Source: Lachnospiraceae bacterium (lineage in GTDB: Bacteria > Bacillota > Clostridia > Lachnospirales > Lachnospiraceae). From it: 58,118 bases of DNA. The translations under genes were made by a program, and so were the position numbers. The stretch covers positions 1 through 58,118 of the forward strand of contig JAFSKG010000018.1 in assembly GCA_017449075.1 (NCBI GenBank), in the 5' to 3' direction. A model generated the notes under the pieces. It saw only the letters and a list, made by a program, of their open reading frames with translations, had not been told where the DNA came from and ran no database searches. Below are positions 19,078 to 27,932 of the stretch, piece after piece; within the stretch, counting starts at the first letter, position 1, and the number at the start of each line of letters is the position of its first letter.

Positions 19078-19336
19078 ATTCTTTAGCTATAGCCTCCCCC
19101 AATAATTCTCTTTCTCTTCCTATTTTTGACGGATCAGCATATTTCTTTAAAGCACCAAATGCTTTATGCTTTTTAATTTTGTTCACAGAAAACGGTATGG
19201 CCTGTTCATCCACACTCTTTTTAGCAAATATTCTCACAGCTTCGGCAAAACTTGTGCCGAGTTCCTCATAAAGTTTTTCAGCTGCTTCTTTAAGTTCTGT
19301 ATCCATCCTTACTTGTAATACTGATTGCATTGCCAT
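19055..19336 (-). CDS. RelB/DinJ-family antitoxin
   Basis: 93 residues from the ATG at 19336, which has GGAGG 8 bases upstream (a longer frame to 19423 lacks a ribosome binding site and crosses the promoter). The N-terminal ribbon-helix-helix VLQVRMDTELKEAAEKLYEE and the GTSFAEAVRIFAKKSVDEQAIPF segment are typical of DinJ/RelB. The C-terminal half, basic and polar, would bind and block the PIN toxin. The operon starts at a well-formed promoter with a palindrome in its spacer (19361-19389), so autorepression is likely. Confidence 0.9.
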   Translation of the reverse strand: MAMQSVLQVRMDTELKEAAEKLYEELGTSFAEAVRIFAKKSVDEQAIPFSVNKIKKHKAFGALKKYADPSKIGRERELLGEAIAKEYVENNRH

Positions 19337-19360
19337 AATATACCTCCATATTGTAGTATA

Positions 19361-19389
19361 ATTGTAATACATAATTTGTATTATGTCAA
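19361..19389 (-). promoter_or_regulatory. Promoter and operator of the toxin-antitoxin operon
   Basis: Minus-strand TTGACA (19384-19389), a 17-base spacer and TACAAT (19361-19366). The palindrome TAATACA-n5-TGTATTA (19365-19383) fills the spacer, so a bound RHH dimer would block RNA polymerase. It lies 25 bases before the antitoxin ATG. Confidence 0.75.
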
Positions 19390-19490
19390 ATGCTTTCTGC
19401 TGAATAAAAAAATAGCCAAGCATAAATAACTAATTTATACTTGACTAAAATAATGGCTAAATTATCGTCTTTTTCAGGATTATAGAAAAG

Positions 19491-19612
19491 ATGGTCAAAA
19501 AACGTTGATTTTTGTCAGTTGGGATGGTCAAAAAACGTTGATTTTTTACGGTTAGGATGGTCGAAAAACGTTGATTTTTTGCTTGACAAATGGTCAAAAA
19601 ACGTTGATAATT
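19491..19612 (+). repeat. Four 33-bp direct repeats upstream of the DUF4143 ATPase
   Basis: Near-identical units ATGGTCAAAAAACGTTGA plus T-run begin at 19491, 19524, 19557 and 19590, a strict 33-base period. The reading frame of the downstream ATPase is open through all four (each unit reads WSKNVDFL plus three residues) but begins right after a TAG and has no ATG or ribosome binding site. I read them as untranslated direct repeats (possible iterons, operator or recombination sites), with an N-terminal 11-residue peptide repeat from a TTG start as the alternative. Confidence 0.75.
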
Positions 19613-19617
19613 TATAT

Positions 19618-20925
19618 ATGCTAAAAAGAAAGATATACAATAAGCTTGTTGAGCGGAAAAATAGCCCTAATAAAAAGTCTTTATTGGTCAGAGGCCCTCG
19701 ACAAGTCGGAAAAACATTCATTATTCGCGAATTTGGCAAGTCCGAATACGAATCTTTTATTGAGCTTAATTTTATTGCCAACAGCAACTTAAAGCAGATT
19801 TTTGATGGAACTTTAGAGCCAAAAGAAATATATCGCGGAATTATTTCTCGAATTTCAAACGCAAATCTTGTTGAAGGGAAAACTCTAATATTTTTTGATG
19901 AAATACAAACCTGCCCTCTTGCAAGAACTGCCTTAAAATTTTTGGTTGAAGATAAGAAATATGATTTTATATCTTCAGGTTCACTACTTGGAATCAATTA
20001 CAATGAAACAGACAAGGTTTCAATGCCTGTAGGCTATGAAAAAGATATTGAAATGCATTCACTAGACTTTGAAGAATTTTTATGGGCAAATGGTATTCAA
20101 CCTGAAAGCATAGATTACTTAAAAGAATTCTTTGATAACAAAAAAATTGTTCCAGATGATATAAATAGTAGATATTTAAAATTTATTGATGACTATTTGG
20201 TAGTTGGCGGAATGCCATCCGCAGTAAACAAATATATTGAAAACACCAATTTCATTGATGCTCATAACGAACAAATAGAAATTATTAATAACTACAAAGA
20301 TGATATTTTGCACTACGCTTCAACTGTTTTAAAACCAAAAATCACTAAATGCTTTGATTCAATTCCAATGCAATTATCTAAAGAAAATAGAAAATTCCAA
20401 TATTCTAAAATTGAGAATGGTGGAAATAAATCAAAATACGAATCTAGTTTAAATTGGTTAATAGATGCTGGATTTGTAAAAAAATGCAACAATTTAACTT
20501 TACCAGAATTTCCAACTATATCACACTGCGAAGTAAATAATTTTAAAATTTATTTACACGACTTAGGGCTATTGACTGCAATGTATGGTTTAGAACTACA
20601 AAAGTCAATAATTCGCAAAGACTTAAAAGGACATACAAAAGGCGGAATATACGAGAACTTAATATTTGATATGTTAACCAAAAAAAACATTGTCCCATAC
20701 TATTTCAAAAATAAGACAAGCACTCAAGAAATTGAATTTCTTTATGATAAAGATAGTGATGTTGTGCCAATAGAAGTTAAATCAAAAAACGGCTCTACAG
20801 TTTCACTAAATGAATATATAAAAAAATATAGTCCTCACATTGCTTATAAGTTTGTAGATGGAAATGTTGGGTTTGATGGCGTTAAGTATACTTTGCCGTT
20901 TTATATGGGGATGTATATAGAATAA
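19618..20925 (+). CDS. AAA ATPase with DUF4143 domain
   Basis: 435 residues from the ATG at 19618. Family members begin at this MLKRKIY, which is why I prefer it over an upstream TTG. Walker A GPRQVGKT at about residues 24-31, Walker B LIFFDEIQ at about 88-95, a sensor-like SSGS near 123, and the C-terminal DUF4143 part with a PD-(D/E)xK-like core (EIEFLYDKD...PIEVKSK) near 390-405. The family (AAA_14/DUF4143) is widespread in anaerobes, often as solitary genes in accessory regions; its biochemical role is not established. No Shine-Dalgarno precedes the ATG. It stands alone on the plus strand between two minus-strand operons, behind four 33-bp repeats. Confidence 0.88.
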   Translation: MLKRKIYNKLVERKNSPNKKSLLVRGPRQVGKTFIIREFGKSEYESFIELNFIANSNLKQIFDGTLEPKEIYRGIISRISNANLVEGKTLIFFDEIQTCPLARTALKFLVEDKKYDFISSGSLLGINYNETDKVSMPVGYEKDIEMHSLDFEEFLWANGIQPESIDYLKEFFDNKKIVPDDINSRYLKFIDDYLVVGGMPSAVNKYIENTNFIDAHNEQIEIINNYKDDILHYASTVLKPKITKCFDSIPMQLSKENRKFQYSKIENGGNKSKYESSLNWLIDAGFVKKCNNLTLPEFPTISHCEVNNFKIYLHDLGLLTAMYGLELQKSIIRKDLKGHTKGGIYENLIFDMLTKKNIVPYYFKNKTSTQEIEFLYDKDSDVVPIEVKSKNGSTVSLNEYIKKYSPHIAYKFVDGNVGFDGVKYTLPFYMGMYIE

Positions 20926-20991
20926 TCAATAACAATATCTAACATTAAAAATGAAATTCATGACAAAAACCCATTTCAAATTTTTAAACTA

Positions 20992-21024
20992 ATTATGGAT
21001 AGAACATATAGTCCTATCCATAAT
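20992..21024. terminator. Hairpin between the ATPase gene and the HEPN gene
   Basis: Perfect 11-bp stem ATTATGGATAG / CTATCCATAAT with an 11-nt loop between convergent genes. There is no strong T run, so terminator function is uncertain; it could also mark the edge of the inserted defence block. Confidence 0.4.
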
Positions 21025-21044
21025 CTATAAAAGTGTATTAATAA

Positions 21045-22025
21045 CTAATTAACATTGATTATTTCCAGCAATTCGAATCCATCACTAGAATTAAGCCTGT
21101 CATCAATTTCAATGCCAATGTCACATTCATCATTGTTAATAAATTCTATTTCATTATGATTAATTTCAATTCTAATAATCTCAGAAATATATGTATCATC
21201 TTTTATTTTATAAACTATATAATCATTCTTTGATATTCTTATTCCACTAATGTGTAAACATAATATTTTTTTATCAAAAATTTTAAGCAATTTTATACTA
21301 GAATATGTATTTTGTTCGGAATATAAAGCAGATTTTTTCAATAACACTTTTAGAATTGTTTTACCAAAACAATTTATAAATGGTACATTGTAACAAGTGA
21401 TATCATCAACCTTGATTCTATTATAATTATCCGAACCATGAGCTATATAATTTCTTTGATCAACTATTTCATCCACATATTTAAATAAACCATCTGATTT
21501 CTTATCTTTCTTAGTGGCAAAATCATTATCGTCTAAACCAACAATATCTGTATAAAAATTTTTAAATACACTATCATTAAGTATTTGCAATTTAGGCTCA
21601 TTTATGTCAAACTCTGCCATAAGTTGTATTATCTTTTCAGCCTTTAAATTCCCTGGATGTTTTAAAAATAATTCCTTACTCTCTATATTTTGATACTTTA
21701 ATTCTAATATATTTAAGTAGTCACGAATTAAATCTTTTTCATGTATATCAAGTCCATACCTTTGTGGATTGATTAAATTATCAGCAAAATACTTTTTATA
21801 CTTAGATAACAATTTTCCCGGCAAGCTTTTATTTGAATATTTAAAATAAATTTTTAGAAGTTCATAAAAAATAGAATCAATATAATTCTCTAAATTGCCG
21901 TAGATACTAATGATAATGCCATTGTAAATTACAGCTTCGTTTTTAATTTTGTTGTTATAATTGTTTTTAATAAAACTTACAACATCATCATTATTTCTTA
22001 TAAACTTTTTATAAGTTGAAATCAT
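21045..22025 (-). CDS. HEPN-domain protein (RiboL-PSP / MAE_28990 type)
   Basis: 326 residues. The helical N-terminal half (about 1-215) ends in DQRNYIAHG, the R-x4-H motif (Arg191, His196) that is the RNase active site of HEPN proteins. The HEPN helix around residues 30-60 (IYNGIIISIYGNLENYIDSIFYELL) has the aromatic and acidic pattern of the RiboL-PSP/MAE-type subgroup. The C-terminal part (about 225-326) is a beta-rich domain I do not recognise. It follows the DUF262 gene by 5 bases, as the last gene of the restriction block. HEPN proteins beside DUF262 and DNA methylases are known companions in defence loci; by inference it is an abortive-infection RNase held in check by its neighbours. 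Confidence 0.75.
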   Translation of the reverse strand: MISTYKKFIRNNDDVVSFIKNNYNNKIKNEAVIYNGIIISIYGNLENYIDSIFYELLKIYFKYSNKSLPGKLLSKYKKYFADNLINPQRYGLDIHEKDLIRDYLNILELKYQNIESKELFLKHPGNLKAEKIIQLMAEFDINEPKLQILNDSVFKNFYTDIVGLDDNDFATKKDKKSDGLFKYVDEIVDQRNYIAHGSDNYNRIKVDDITCYNVPFINCFGKTILKVLLKKSALYSEQNTYSSIKLLKIFDKKILCLHISGIRISKNDYIVYKIKDDTYISEIIRIEINHNEIEFINNDECDIGIEIDDRLNSSDGFELLEIINVN

Positions 22026-22030
22026 TCTTA

Positions 22031-23212
22031 TTATTTTATAATACCAATAATAAATTTGCTAATTTCATCAATTCTATCTTTTATATCATCTTTAGATTGA
22101 TGCTTACCATCAAATAATTTAAGATTATTATTATAAAAATCAGCTAGTTTTTTTATATTATTTTCGGCATTAGTTGTTATATTATCTAAGCTATATTGTG
22201 ATAAAACTTGCATCATTGGATCATATATCATTTTAATTGCATTTCCCCATCTATTCCCTTTATAAAAACAAAATGCCTTATCCAAAAACAATTTATAGGC
22301 ATTATCTATAGATTTGCAAAATACATTTTTCAATAGTTTTAACTCAAGGTTAGAATAACTATTTAAATTTATTAAAGTGTTATCAAGAAATTCATCTAAT
22401 GGTGTATTAAAATCATTAAAAAAACGCATTGAAAAAAAACGCAAAACAAGTTCAACATCTCCCATTCTTTTATAAAGATTATTTTTCAGCAAAGTATCGT
22501 CATCTTCATATTCCTGATCATCTAAAAACGAATCCTCATTTACTTCAGCAATTCCCCATAGTTTTCTGAATAACTTGTGTTTCGATAGTTCATTACACAT
22601 TTTATTTCCATTACCAGCAAACAATGCATTTCGTATTTCTTGTCCATTTAATTTAATTCCTCCAGTATTTAACCTTTCAAATACTAATCTTTTTATACGA
22701 TCAGCGCTATCTAAATTATTGGCAGATTCTTTTAACAAAGTTATTGTCTGAATTTGCCTTCTTCCTATACCTTCTTTAATCTTTTCTGGCAGATCAGAAT
22801 AATACATGCCATTTAATTCACCCCATTCAACTAATCCTGTTAATTTATACTTATTGCCATAATAATCAATTATTGCGCTCAAACGTTGTAACCCATCCAT
22901 TACTTCATATTTATCAAAATCATATTCATACAAAAAAATAGGTGGTATTGGAATATTAATAATTAAAGACTCTATTAACTTTGACCTTTTTTGTTCACTC
23001 CACCTTATTCTTCTTTGATACTCTGGATGTAAATTATAATTATTGTTATTAAATGTGTCTTTAATAAATGCAACTTTACACGAACCATTCTCAGTCACAA
23101 CACGAGAATAACCATTTTCATATTTATCATCAATATTAATCTCATAATTATTCATTTTACTATCAATTAATAATTTAGGACTTATTTCAAAATCAAATAC
23201 TTTAATATCCAT
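22031..23212 (-). CDS. DUF262-family protein (GmrS-like ParB/Srx fold)
   Basis: 393 residues. The N-terminal DUF262 domain shows YQRRIRW at about 65-71, the signature VMDGLQRLSAI at about 104-114 (DGQQR-like) and FERLNTGG near 180. In GmrSD-type enzymes this domain is an NTP-dependent nuclease or ParB-like CTPase fold. The C-terminal about 180 residues are helical, and no HNH (GmrD) domain is present, so if it cuts DNA it needs a partner, perhaps the HEPN protein 5 bases downstream. The start has AGGAGAG upstream, 12 bases after the methyltransferase stop. It acts in the cytoplasm. Confidence 0.85.
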   Translation of the reverse strand: MDIKVFDFEISPKLLIDSKMNNYEINIDDKYENGYSRVVTENGSCKVAFIKDTFNNNNYNLHPEYQRRIRWSEQKRSKLIESLIINIPIPPIFLYEYDFDKYEVMDGLQRLSAIIDYYGNKYKLTGLVEWGELNGMYYSDLPEKIKEGIGRRQIQTITLLKESANNLDSADRIKRLVFERLNTGGIKLNGQEIRNALFAGNGNKMCNELSKHKLFRKLWGIAEVNEDSFLDDQEYEDDDTLLKNNLYKRMGDVELVLRFFSMRFFNDFNTPLDEFLDNTLINLNSYSNLELKLLKNVFCKSIDNAYKLFLDKAFCFYKGNRWGNAIKMIYDPMMQVLSQYSLDNITTNAENNIKKLADFYNNNLKLFDGKHQSKDDIKDRIDEISKFIIGIIK

Positions 23213-23224
23213 ATTCTTCTCTCC

Positions 23225-24217
23225 TTATTTACCTATTGTAATCATAATTTGTTTTGCCACCGCTTCTGCAAGCTTAACTGGAACAGCATTTCCTATCATT
23301 TTATATCCCAAGTCAACATTATCGTATATAAATTTGAAATTATCTGGGAACCCTTGCAATCTTGCCACTTCTCTCACTGTCATTCTTCGATACAATTTTT
23401 CTTTACCTTTGACGAATTCATATTTATTTAATTTAACAAAATGCATTTTAGGCGCCTGTGGATGTAACTGACATTGTCTACCACTTGCTTGTACAGTAAA
23501 CCCTTGTTCATTCCATCCTCTAACTCTATTTCTAGACATAAATATTGATGAGTATGCCCCCAGAAAATACTCATTATTATTTATTGATTTTGGATTATGC
23601 AAATTCCCTGGCAATGCAGGTACTGCAGATTTTTGTAAATCCCCAATCGCTTCTTTCAAGGTTAACTTATCATTTATGTTTGGAGTTGTAGGCTGTGGAA
23701 AACAAAATTCAGCATTTAGGTCTTTTCTAAAACCTACATAAAATACTCTCTTCCTATCTTGTGGAACTCCATAATTAGAAGCATTCATCATGAATAAATA
23801 TAATTTATAGCCTGCTTGCTTAAATTTCTTTATAAAATCTTCAACCGCTGTTTTATGCTTTGGAGCCAACATTCCCGGAACATTCTCAGCTACAAAAAAC
23901 TTCGGTCTGACATATTTAAGTATTCTTATATAATCATAAAACAGTTTTCCTCGGTCATCATCAATTCCTTTCTGGGCACCTGCTTCTGACCAAGATTGGC
24001 ACGGAGGTCCTCCTATAATTCCATCAACATTTGATGGAAAATCTTTTTCATTAATATTCCTAATGTCACCTTCAATTAATTCAGTATTTATATGATTTTT
24101 TCTATATGTTTTGCAAATATCTTTATCATATTCATTTGCCAAAACAATATCATAACCAACATTTTGAAATCCCAAGTCTAAGCCACCAGCTCCAGAGAAC
24201 AAACTAATTATTTTCAT
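23225..24217 (-). CDS. DNA (cytosine-5) methyltransferase
   Basis: 330 residues. Transfers a methyl group from S-adenosylmethionine to C5 of cytosine in a short site. Ordered motifs: [14 protein letters not shown] (5-17), [10 protein letters not shown] with catalytic Cys73, VI ENVPG (111-115), [14 protein letters not shown] (about 173), then the target-recognition region, [16 protein letters not shown] (about 280) and X IGNAVP (about 310). All are intact. GGAGG lies 6 bases upstream and overlaps the endonuclease gene end, which is only 4 bases away. Given the NgoPII-like partner, the site may be GGCC, but that is inferred from the partner and not from the recognition domain. Confidence 0.95.
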   Translation of the reverse strand: MKIISLFSGAGGLDLGFQNVGYDIVLANEYDKDICKTYRKNHINTELIEGDIRNINEKDFPSNVDGIIGGPPCQSWSEAGAQKGIDDDRGKLFYDYIRILKYVRPKFFVAENVPGMLAPKHKTAVEDFIKKFKQAGYKLYLFMMNASNYGVPQDRKRVFYVGFRKDLNAEFCFPQPTTPNINDKLTLKEAIGDLQKSAVPALPGNLHNPKSINNNEYFLGAYSSIFMSRNRVRGWNEQGFTVQASGRQCQLHPQAPKMHFVKLNKYEFVKGKEKLYRRMTVREVARLQGFPDNFKFIYDNVDLGYKMIGNAVPVKLAEAVAKQIMITIGK

Positions 24218-24221
24218 ATAA

Positions 24222-25061
24222 TTACCTCCAATATGAGATAAGTTTTGCAGATACTAATTTTGCTGGATTATCTGGATTCTTAATTTTGACATCATCAATA
24301 CTAAAACTATTAATCTTTTTATTCAAATCCAGCAAATCATTATAATTCTCTAATTTAGTTAATTTTTCATCATTAATTATACACATAAAATTAAAATCAC
24401 AATCATCCTTTCTTGAATAAATATATTTAAACACTTTCCAAGGATTTTCTATTCCCCACATACCTCTAACTCTCATATATGTTATTCCGAGCGGGTCAAC
24501 TTTATTTATATGTCCCAACTCTTTAGTTTCCGCAAACTCAATCCCCTGTATTTTCTCAACACCAGTTTTAATTGTCGATTTAATTCTTTCATAACATTCT
24601 TCACTAGCACAATAATCTAATCCGTATACAAAACAGAGCGAAGTTAATCTATTATTTCTAATCACACCAACAGCATAAATAATATCTTTCTCCGACCACT
24701 TTTCAACATTTCTACATTCATTTGAAATCATACTAGATGTTGCTTTCAATGTATGCTTAGGATAACTACTATTTAAAGCCAATGCTGAGTTATCACTTTC
24801 TATTTTTTTTATTTCAATAGCATCACCATTTTTTAACATGGCATCAGGTGGATTACTGTTATTACCTAAGTAAGAAAATACATTTGCCATTCGTTCTAAT
24901 CTTATATTTTCAGAAACTTCAACTGTATCCGCAAATAGATCTTTGACAAAAAGTTCTAATGCATCACCAGCATTGTTTGCTCTATTGTTACCTCCTGAAA
25001 TACTAGCAATTGTAAAGCTACTAAGTTTACATAATGTACATATTGCATTAATTATATTCAT
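24222..25061 (-). CDS. Type II restriction endonuclease, NgoPII-like
   Basis: 279 residues. The N-terminus (MNIINAI..., then [19 protein letters not shown]) matches the NgoPII family, whose founder cuts GGCC. The PD-(D/E)xK catalytic core is visible as Pro72-Asp73 ... Glu83-Ile-Lys85 (EIKK). The C-terminal part, with the [20 protein letters not shown] segment, is also typical of that family. GAAAGGA precedes the ATG. It is first in the tight run endonuclease - methylase - DUF262 - HEPN. No controller (C) protein is seen. An imperfect GGCAT...ATGCC repeat lies about 55 bases upstream and could be an operator. The family call is good; the cut site is inferred. Confidence 0.85.
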   Translation of the reverse strand: MNIINAICTLCKLSSFTIASISGGNNRANNAGDALELFVKDLFADTVEVSENIRLERMANVFSYLGNNSNPPDAMLKNGDAIEIKKIESDNSALALNSSYPKHTLKATSSMISNECRNVEKWSEKDIIYAVGVIRNNRLTSLCFVYGLDYCASEECYERIKSTIKTGVEKIQGIEFAETKELGHINKVDPLGITYMRVRGMWGIENPWKVFKYIYSRKDDCDFNFMCIINDEKLTKLENYNDLLDLNKKINSFSIDDVKIKNPDNPAKLVSAKLISYWR

Positions 25062-25200
25062 ATATTTATTCCTTTCACTGTTATTTTAATCACATTGTAA
25101 CAACTGGCATGTACCAAATATATGCCACCAACATAATATCTAATTCTAACATGTTTATTGAAACTTTGATTAATTATGTTTGTAACTCTAAGTTATATTG

Positions 25201-26220
25201 CTAGTACTTCCAATCTACAAAATTATAGCATTTTTTATTCAAAATATTGTTTTTATTAATAACTATTTCAAGCATAACTTTAGAAGTCTCACAAACACCA
25301 TAACCAACAAAATCATATGCATCTTGTGACTCAACATTTTCAGTAACAATACCTACTACTCCACCATAGGAATTAATTACTGGGCTTCCACTATTCCCTG
25401 GAGCAACTTTTGCAGTTATTAGCATTTTTTCAGATCCACTAATATATTGTTTTCCAAACGCTGCTATTTCTCCAATCAATACTGATTCTCTAGATTTTAT
25501 AGACGAGATATTAGCTTTTTCTACTGTTAAGAATTCATGAAAAGTCGGAACTTTAGGATATCCCATAACAATCACTTCTTGCAATACTTTCCCATCATCA
25601 AAATAGCTAAATTTAGGCGCGTTATTTTTTAAATCTATAAATGCTACATCTATTTTCAAGTTTTGATGAATATATATAGGAGCATTATTCAAATCATTTC
25701 CAGAATGCCCTAATATCATTAAATTATTCATATTCTCAATGCAGTGTCTTGCAGTAAAAATTCCTCCAAACATTTCAAATGCCGTACCCATTCTTATTTC
25801 ACCATTGCTTTCAAAAATTAATGGTTTAGTGAATCCTCTATAATAATTATAAATATACTCAAACCCAAAAATCTGCGAATTTATACATAATTGTACTTGT
25901 GGATAAACTAAGCTTTTAGAATTCACATTTGCTATATAATAATGACTTGCACCTAAATCAGGTCCAGTTGATATTATTTCTTTATGTGTTTCTAACAAGT
26001 AACCTAAATCTGCTAATTTTTGACATATTTTATATATTATTGAAACATCATATACAAATTTAGTACTCGTTCCGTTCTTTACTCCTGTGTGAGAACAAAA
26101 ATCCAAAACACTTCTTTTATCTTGAAGAGTTGTTTTAGTTATCCCTTTCCCATCAAAAGAAAAGAATAACAAAATATCTCTTATCAAATTTGGGTATTTC
26201 AATCCATAATTATCAAACAT
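25201..26220 (-). CDS. Winged-helix plus trypsin-like serine protease
   Basis: 339 residues. The first about 100 residues are helical with a winged-helix pattern (YPNLIRDILLFF...LADLGYLLETH). The rest is a chymotrypsin-fold protease whose triad is visible: His159 in TARHC, Asp191 in LKIDVAFI and Ser277 in APGNSGSP. There is no signal peptide or membrane segment, so it should act in the cytoplasm. It lies 139 bases upstream of the restriction endonuclease gene on the same strand. Cytoplasmic trypsin-like proteases in defence regions are thought to be activated by infection and to cut a partner; here the substrate is unknown. The winged helix may sense DNA or regulate the neighbouring operon. 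No family name recognised for the whole protein. Confidence 0.75.
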   Translation of the reverse strand: MFDNYGLKYPNLIRDILLFFSFDGKGITKTTLQDKRSVLDFCSHTGVKNGTSTKFVYDVSIIYKICQKLADLGYLLETHKEIISTGPDLGASHYYIANVNSKSLVYPQVQLCINSQIFGFEYIYNYYRGFTKPLIFESNGEIRMGTAFEMFGGIFTARHCIENMNNLMILGHSGNDLNNAPIYIHQNLKIDVAFIDLKNNAPKFSYFDDGKVLQEVIVMGYPKVPTFHEFLTVEKANISSIKSRESVLIGEIAAFGKQYISGSEKMLITAKVAPGNSGSPVINSYGGVVGIVTENVESQDAYDFVGYGVCETSKVMLEIVINKNNILNKKCYNFVDWKY

Positions 26221-26236
26221 ACATTTCCTAAATTAA

Positions 26237-26270
26237 TAAATAACCAGTAGTATATCCTACTGGTTATTTA
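26237..26270. terminator. Terminator / strong hairpin after lysS
   Basis: Perfect 14-bp stem TAAATAACCAGTAG / CTACTGGTTATTTA with a 6-nt loop, about 100 bases after the lysS stop and just before the protease gene. It marks the boundary between the housekeeping genes and the defence block. Confidence 0.6.
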
Positions 26271-26369
26271 TACCTGCACTTACATGTATATAAAACGAAA
26301 GTAACCTAAGTGTAAGTCGAGTGTAAATCCAGTAAAAGCTATTAAATTGTATTGAATAATCAACCTTTT

Positions 26370-27869
26370 TTACTCAATAGTCTTAAGTGTCGGGAAGAGC
26401 AACACATCCCTTATAGCCTGTGAATTTGTCATCAGCATCACCAACCTATCAATTCCATACCCAATTCCACCTGTTGGAGGCATACCTATCTTAAGTGCTG
26501 TCAAGAAATCTTCGTCTATGCTATTTGCCTCTTCGTCGCCGAGTGCTTTTAATTTTTCCTGAGCCTCAAATCTCTCTCTCTGGTCTATTGGGTCATTTAA
26601 CTCTGAGTAAGCATTTGCCATCTCATAGCCATTTATATAGAGTTCAAATCTCTCAGTAAGTTCTGGATTACTTGGTTTCTTCTTAGTAAGTGGTGACACC
26701 TCTATAGGATGGTCTATGACAAACGTTGGCTGTATAAGTTCTTTCTCTACAAACTCATCAAAGAAAAGATTTAAAATATCGCCCTTTTTATGGTGCTCTA
26801 AAAATTCTACATTTTTCTCTTTTGCAATCTTCTTTGCTTCTTCATCATCTTTTATGGTTGTAAAATCTACACCACTGTATTTTTTAACTGCATCAATCAT
26901 AGAGATTTTTGCAAAAGGCTTCTCTAAATCTATCACATTGTCGCCATATTGAAGTTTTAAACTTCCTACAACTTTTTCAGCAACATGCTTAAACATAGAT
27001 TCAGTCAATTCCATCATTCCCTCATAATCAGTATATGCCTGATATAGTTCCATGAGAGTAAACTCTGGGTTATGTTTTGTGTCAGTTCCTTCATTTCTAA
27101 AAACTCTTCCTATCTCATATACTCTCTCAAGTCCACCAACTATAAGTCTCTTAAGATATAGCTCAAGTGAGATACGAAGTTTTCTATCCTCATCGAGTGC
27201 ATTAAAATGAGTTTCAAATGGTCTTGCATTTGCTCCGCCTGCATTTTCTACAAGCATAGGAGTCTCTACTTCTATAAAATCTCTACCATCTAAAAAGTTT
27301 CTAATTTCTTTTATAATCTTTGACCTCATTATAAAAGTTTTTTTAACTTCAGGATTCATTATAAGGTCTATATATCTCTGACGATATCTCAAATCTCTGT
27401 CTTGAAAGCCGTGGAATTTTTCAGGAAGCACACCGATAGACTTAGATAGTAATACTACTTCTTTTGCATGTACAGAAATTTCTCCGGTCTGAGTTTTGAA
27501 AACAAAACCTTTAACTCCTATAATGTCTCCGATATCAAACTTCTTAAAATCTTTATATGCATCTTCACCAATGTCATCACGAGCTACATATAATTGAATG
27601 TTGCCATCTCTATCTTGTATATTTGCAAATGAAGCCTTCCCCATAACTCTTTTAAGCATAAGGCGACCTGCAAGTGATACAGTTTTTTCATTAAACGAAT
27701 CAAAATTATCCTTTATTTCCATGCTATGATTTGTAACATCATATTTGGTTATCTCAAAAGGATTCTTGCCTGCAGCAAGCATTTCATTTAGTTTATCAAG
27801 TTTTGCTTTTTCGAGTTTGTTGATGTCCTCTTGGGTTTGCTCTTTTACTTCATTTACATTTTCTGACAT
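26370..27869 (-). CDS. lysS: Lysyl-tRNA synthetase, class II
   Basis: Charges tRNA-Lys. 499 residues from the ATG at 27869 (MSENVNEV), which has GAAAGGA 6 bases upstream; a start 11 codons earlier would run through a palindromic repeat. The N-terminal OB-fold anticodon domain is at about 55-150. The class II catalytic domain has motif 1 around residue 190, motif 2 RVFRNEGTD and motif 3 [11 protein letters not shown] near the end. It lies 63 bases downstream of greA, with two GTAGGGG repeat copies in between that supply the bases next to the ribosome binding site. Full length and intact. Confidence 0.97.
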   Translation of the reverse strand: MSENVNEVKEQTQEDINKLEKAKLDKLNEMLAAGKNPFEITKYDVTNHSMEIKDNFDSFNEKTVSLAGRLMLKRVMGKASFANIQDRDGNIQLYVARDDIGEDAYKDFKKFDIGDIIGVKGFVFKTQTGEISVHAKEVVLLSKSIGVLPEKFHGFQDRDLRYRQRYIDLIMNPEVKKTFIMRSKIIKEIRNFLDGRDFIEVETPMLVENAGGANARPFETHFNALDEDRKLRISLELYLKRLIVGGLERVYEIGRVFRNEGTDTKHNPEFTLMELYQAYTDYEGMMELTESMFKHVAEKVVGSLKLQYGDNVIDLEKPFAKISMIDAVKKYSGVDFTTIKDDEEAKKIAKEKNVEFLEHHKKGDILNLFFDEFVEKELIQPTFVIDHPIEVSPLTKKKPSNPELTERFELYINGYEMANAYSELNDPIDQRERFEAQEKLKALGDEEANSIDEDFLTALKIGMPPTGGIGYGIDRLVMLMTNSQAIRDVLLFPTLKTIE

Positions 27870-27881
27870 ATTTATCCTTTC

Positions 27882-27931
27882 GGGCTCGTATAACTCGCCC
27901 ATACAGAGGGCTCGCAGCGTTCGCCCCTACG
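27882..27931 (-). repeat. Two GTAGGGGCGA palindromic elements before lysS
   Basis: Tandem copies 27908-27931 and 27882-27904, each reading GTAGGGGCGA / GTATGGGCGA to AGCCC on the minus strand. The end of the second runs directly into GAAAGGA, the lysS ribosome binding site. Confidence 0.8.
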
Positions 27932-27932
27932 A

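Noticed and set aside
19515-19997. Minus-strand open frame opposite the DUF4143 ATPase start
   Set aside because: It is the antisense of the WSKNVDFL-type repeats and the Walker A region; no ribosome binding site or family similarity.
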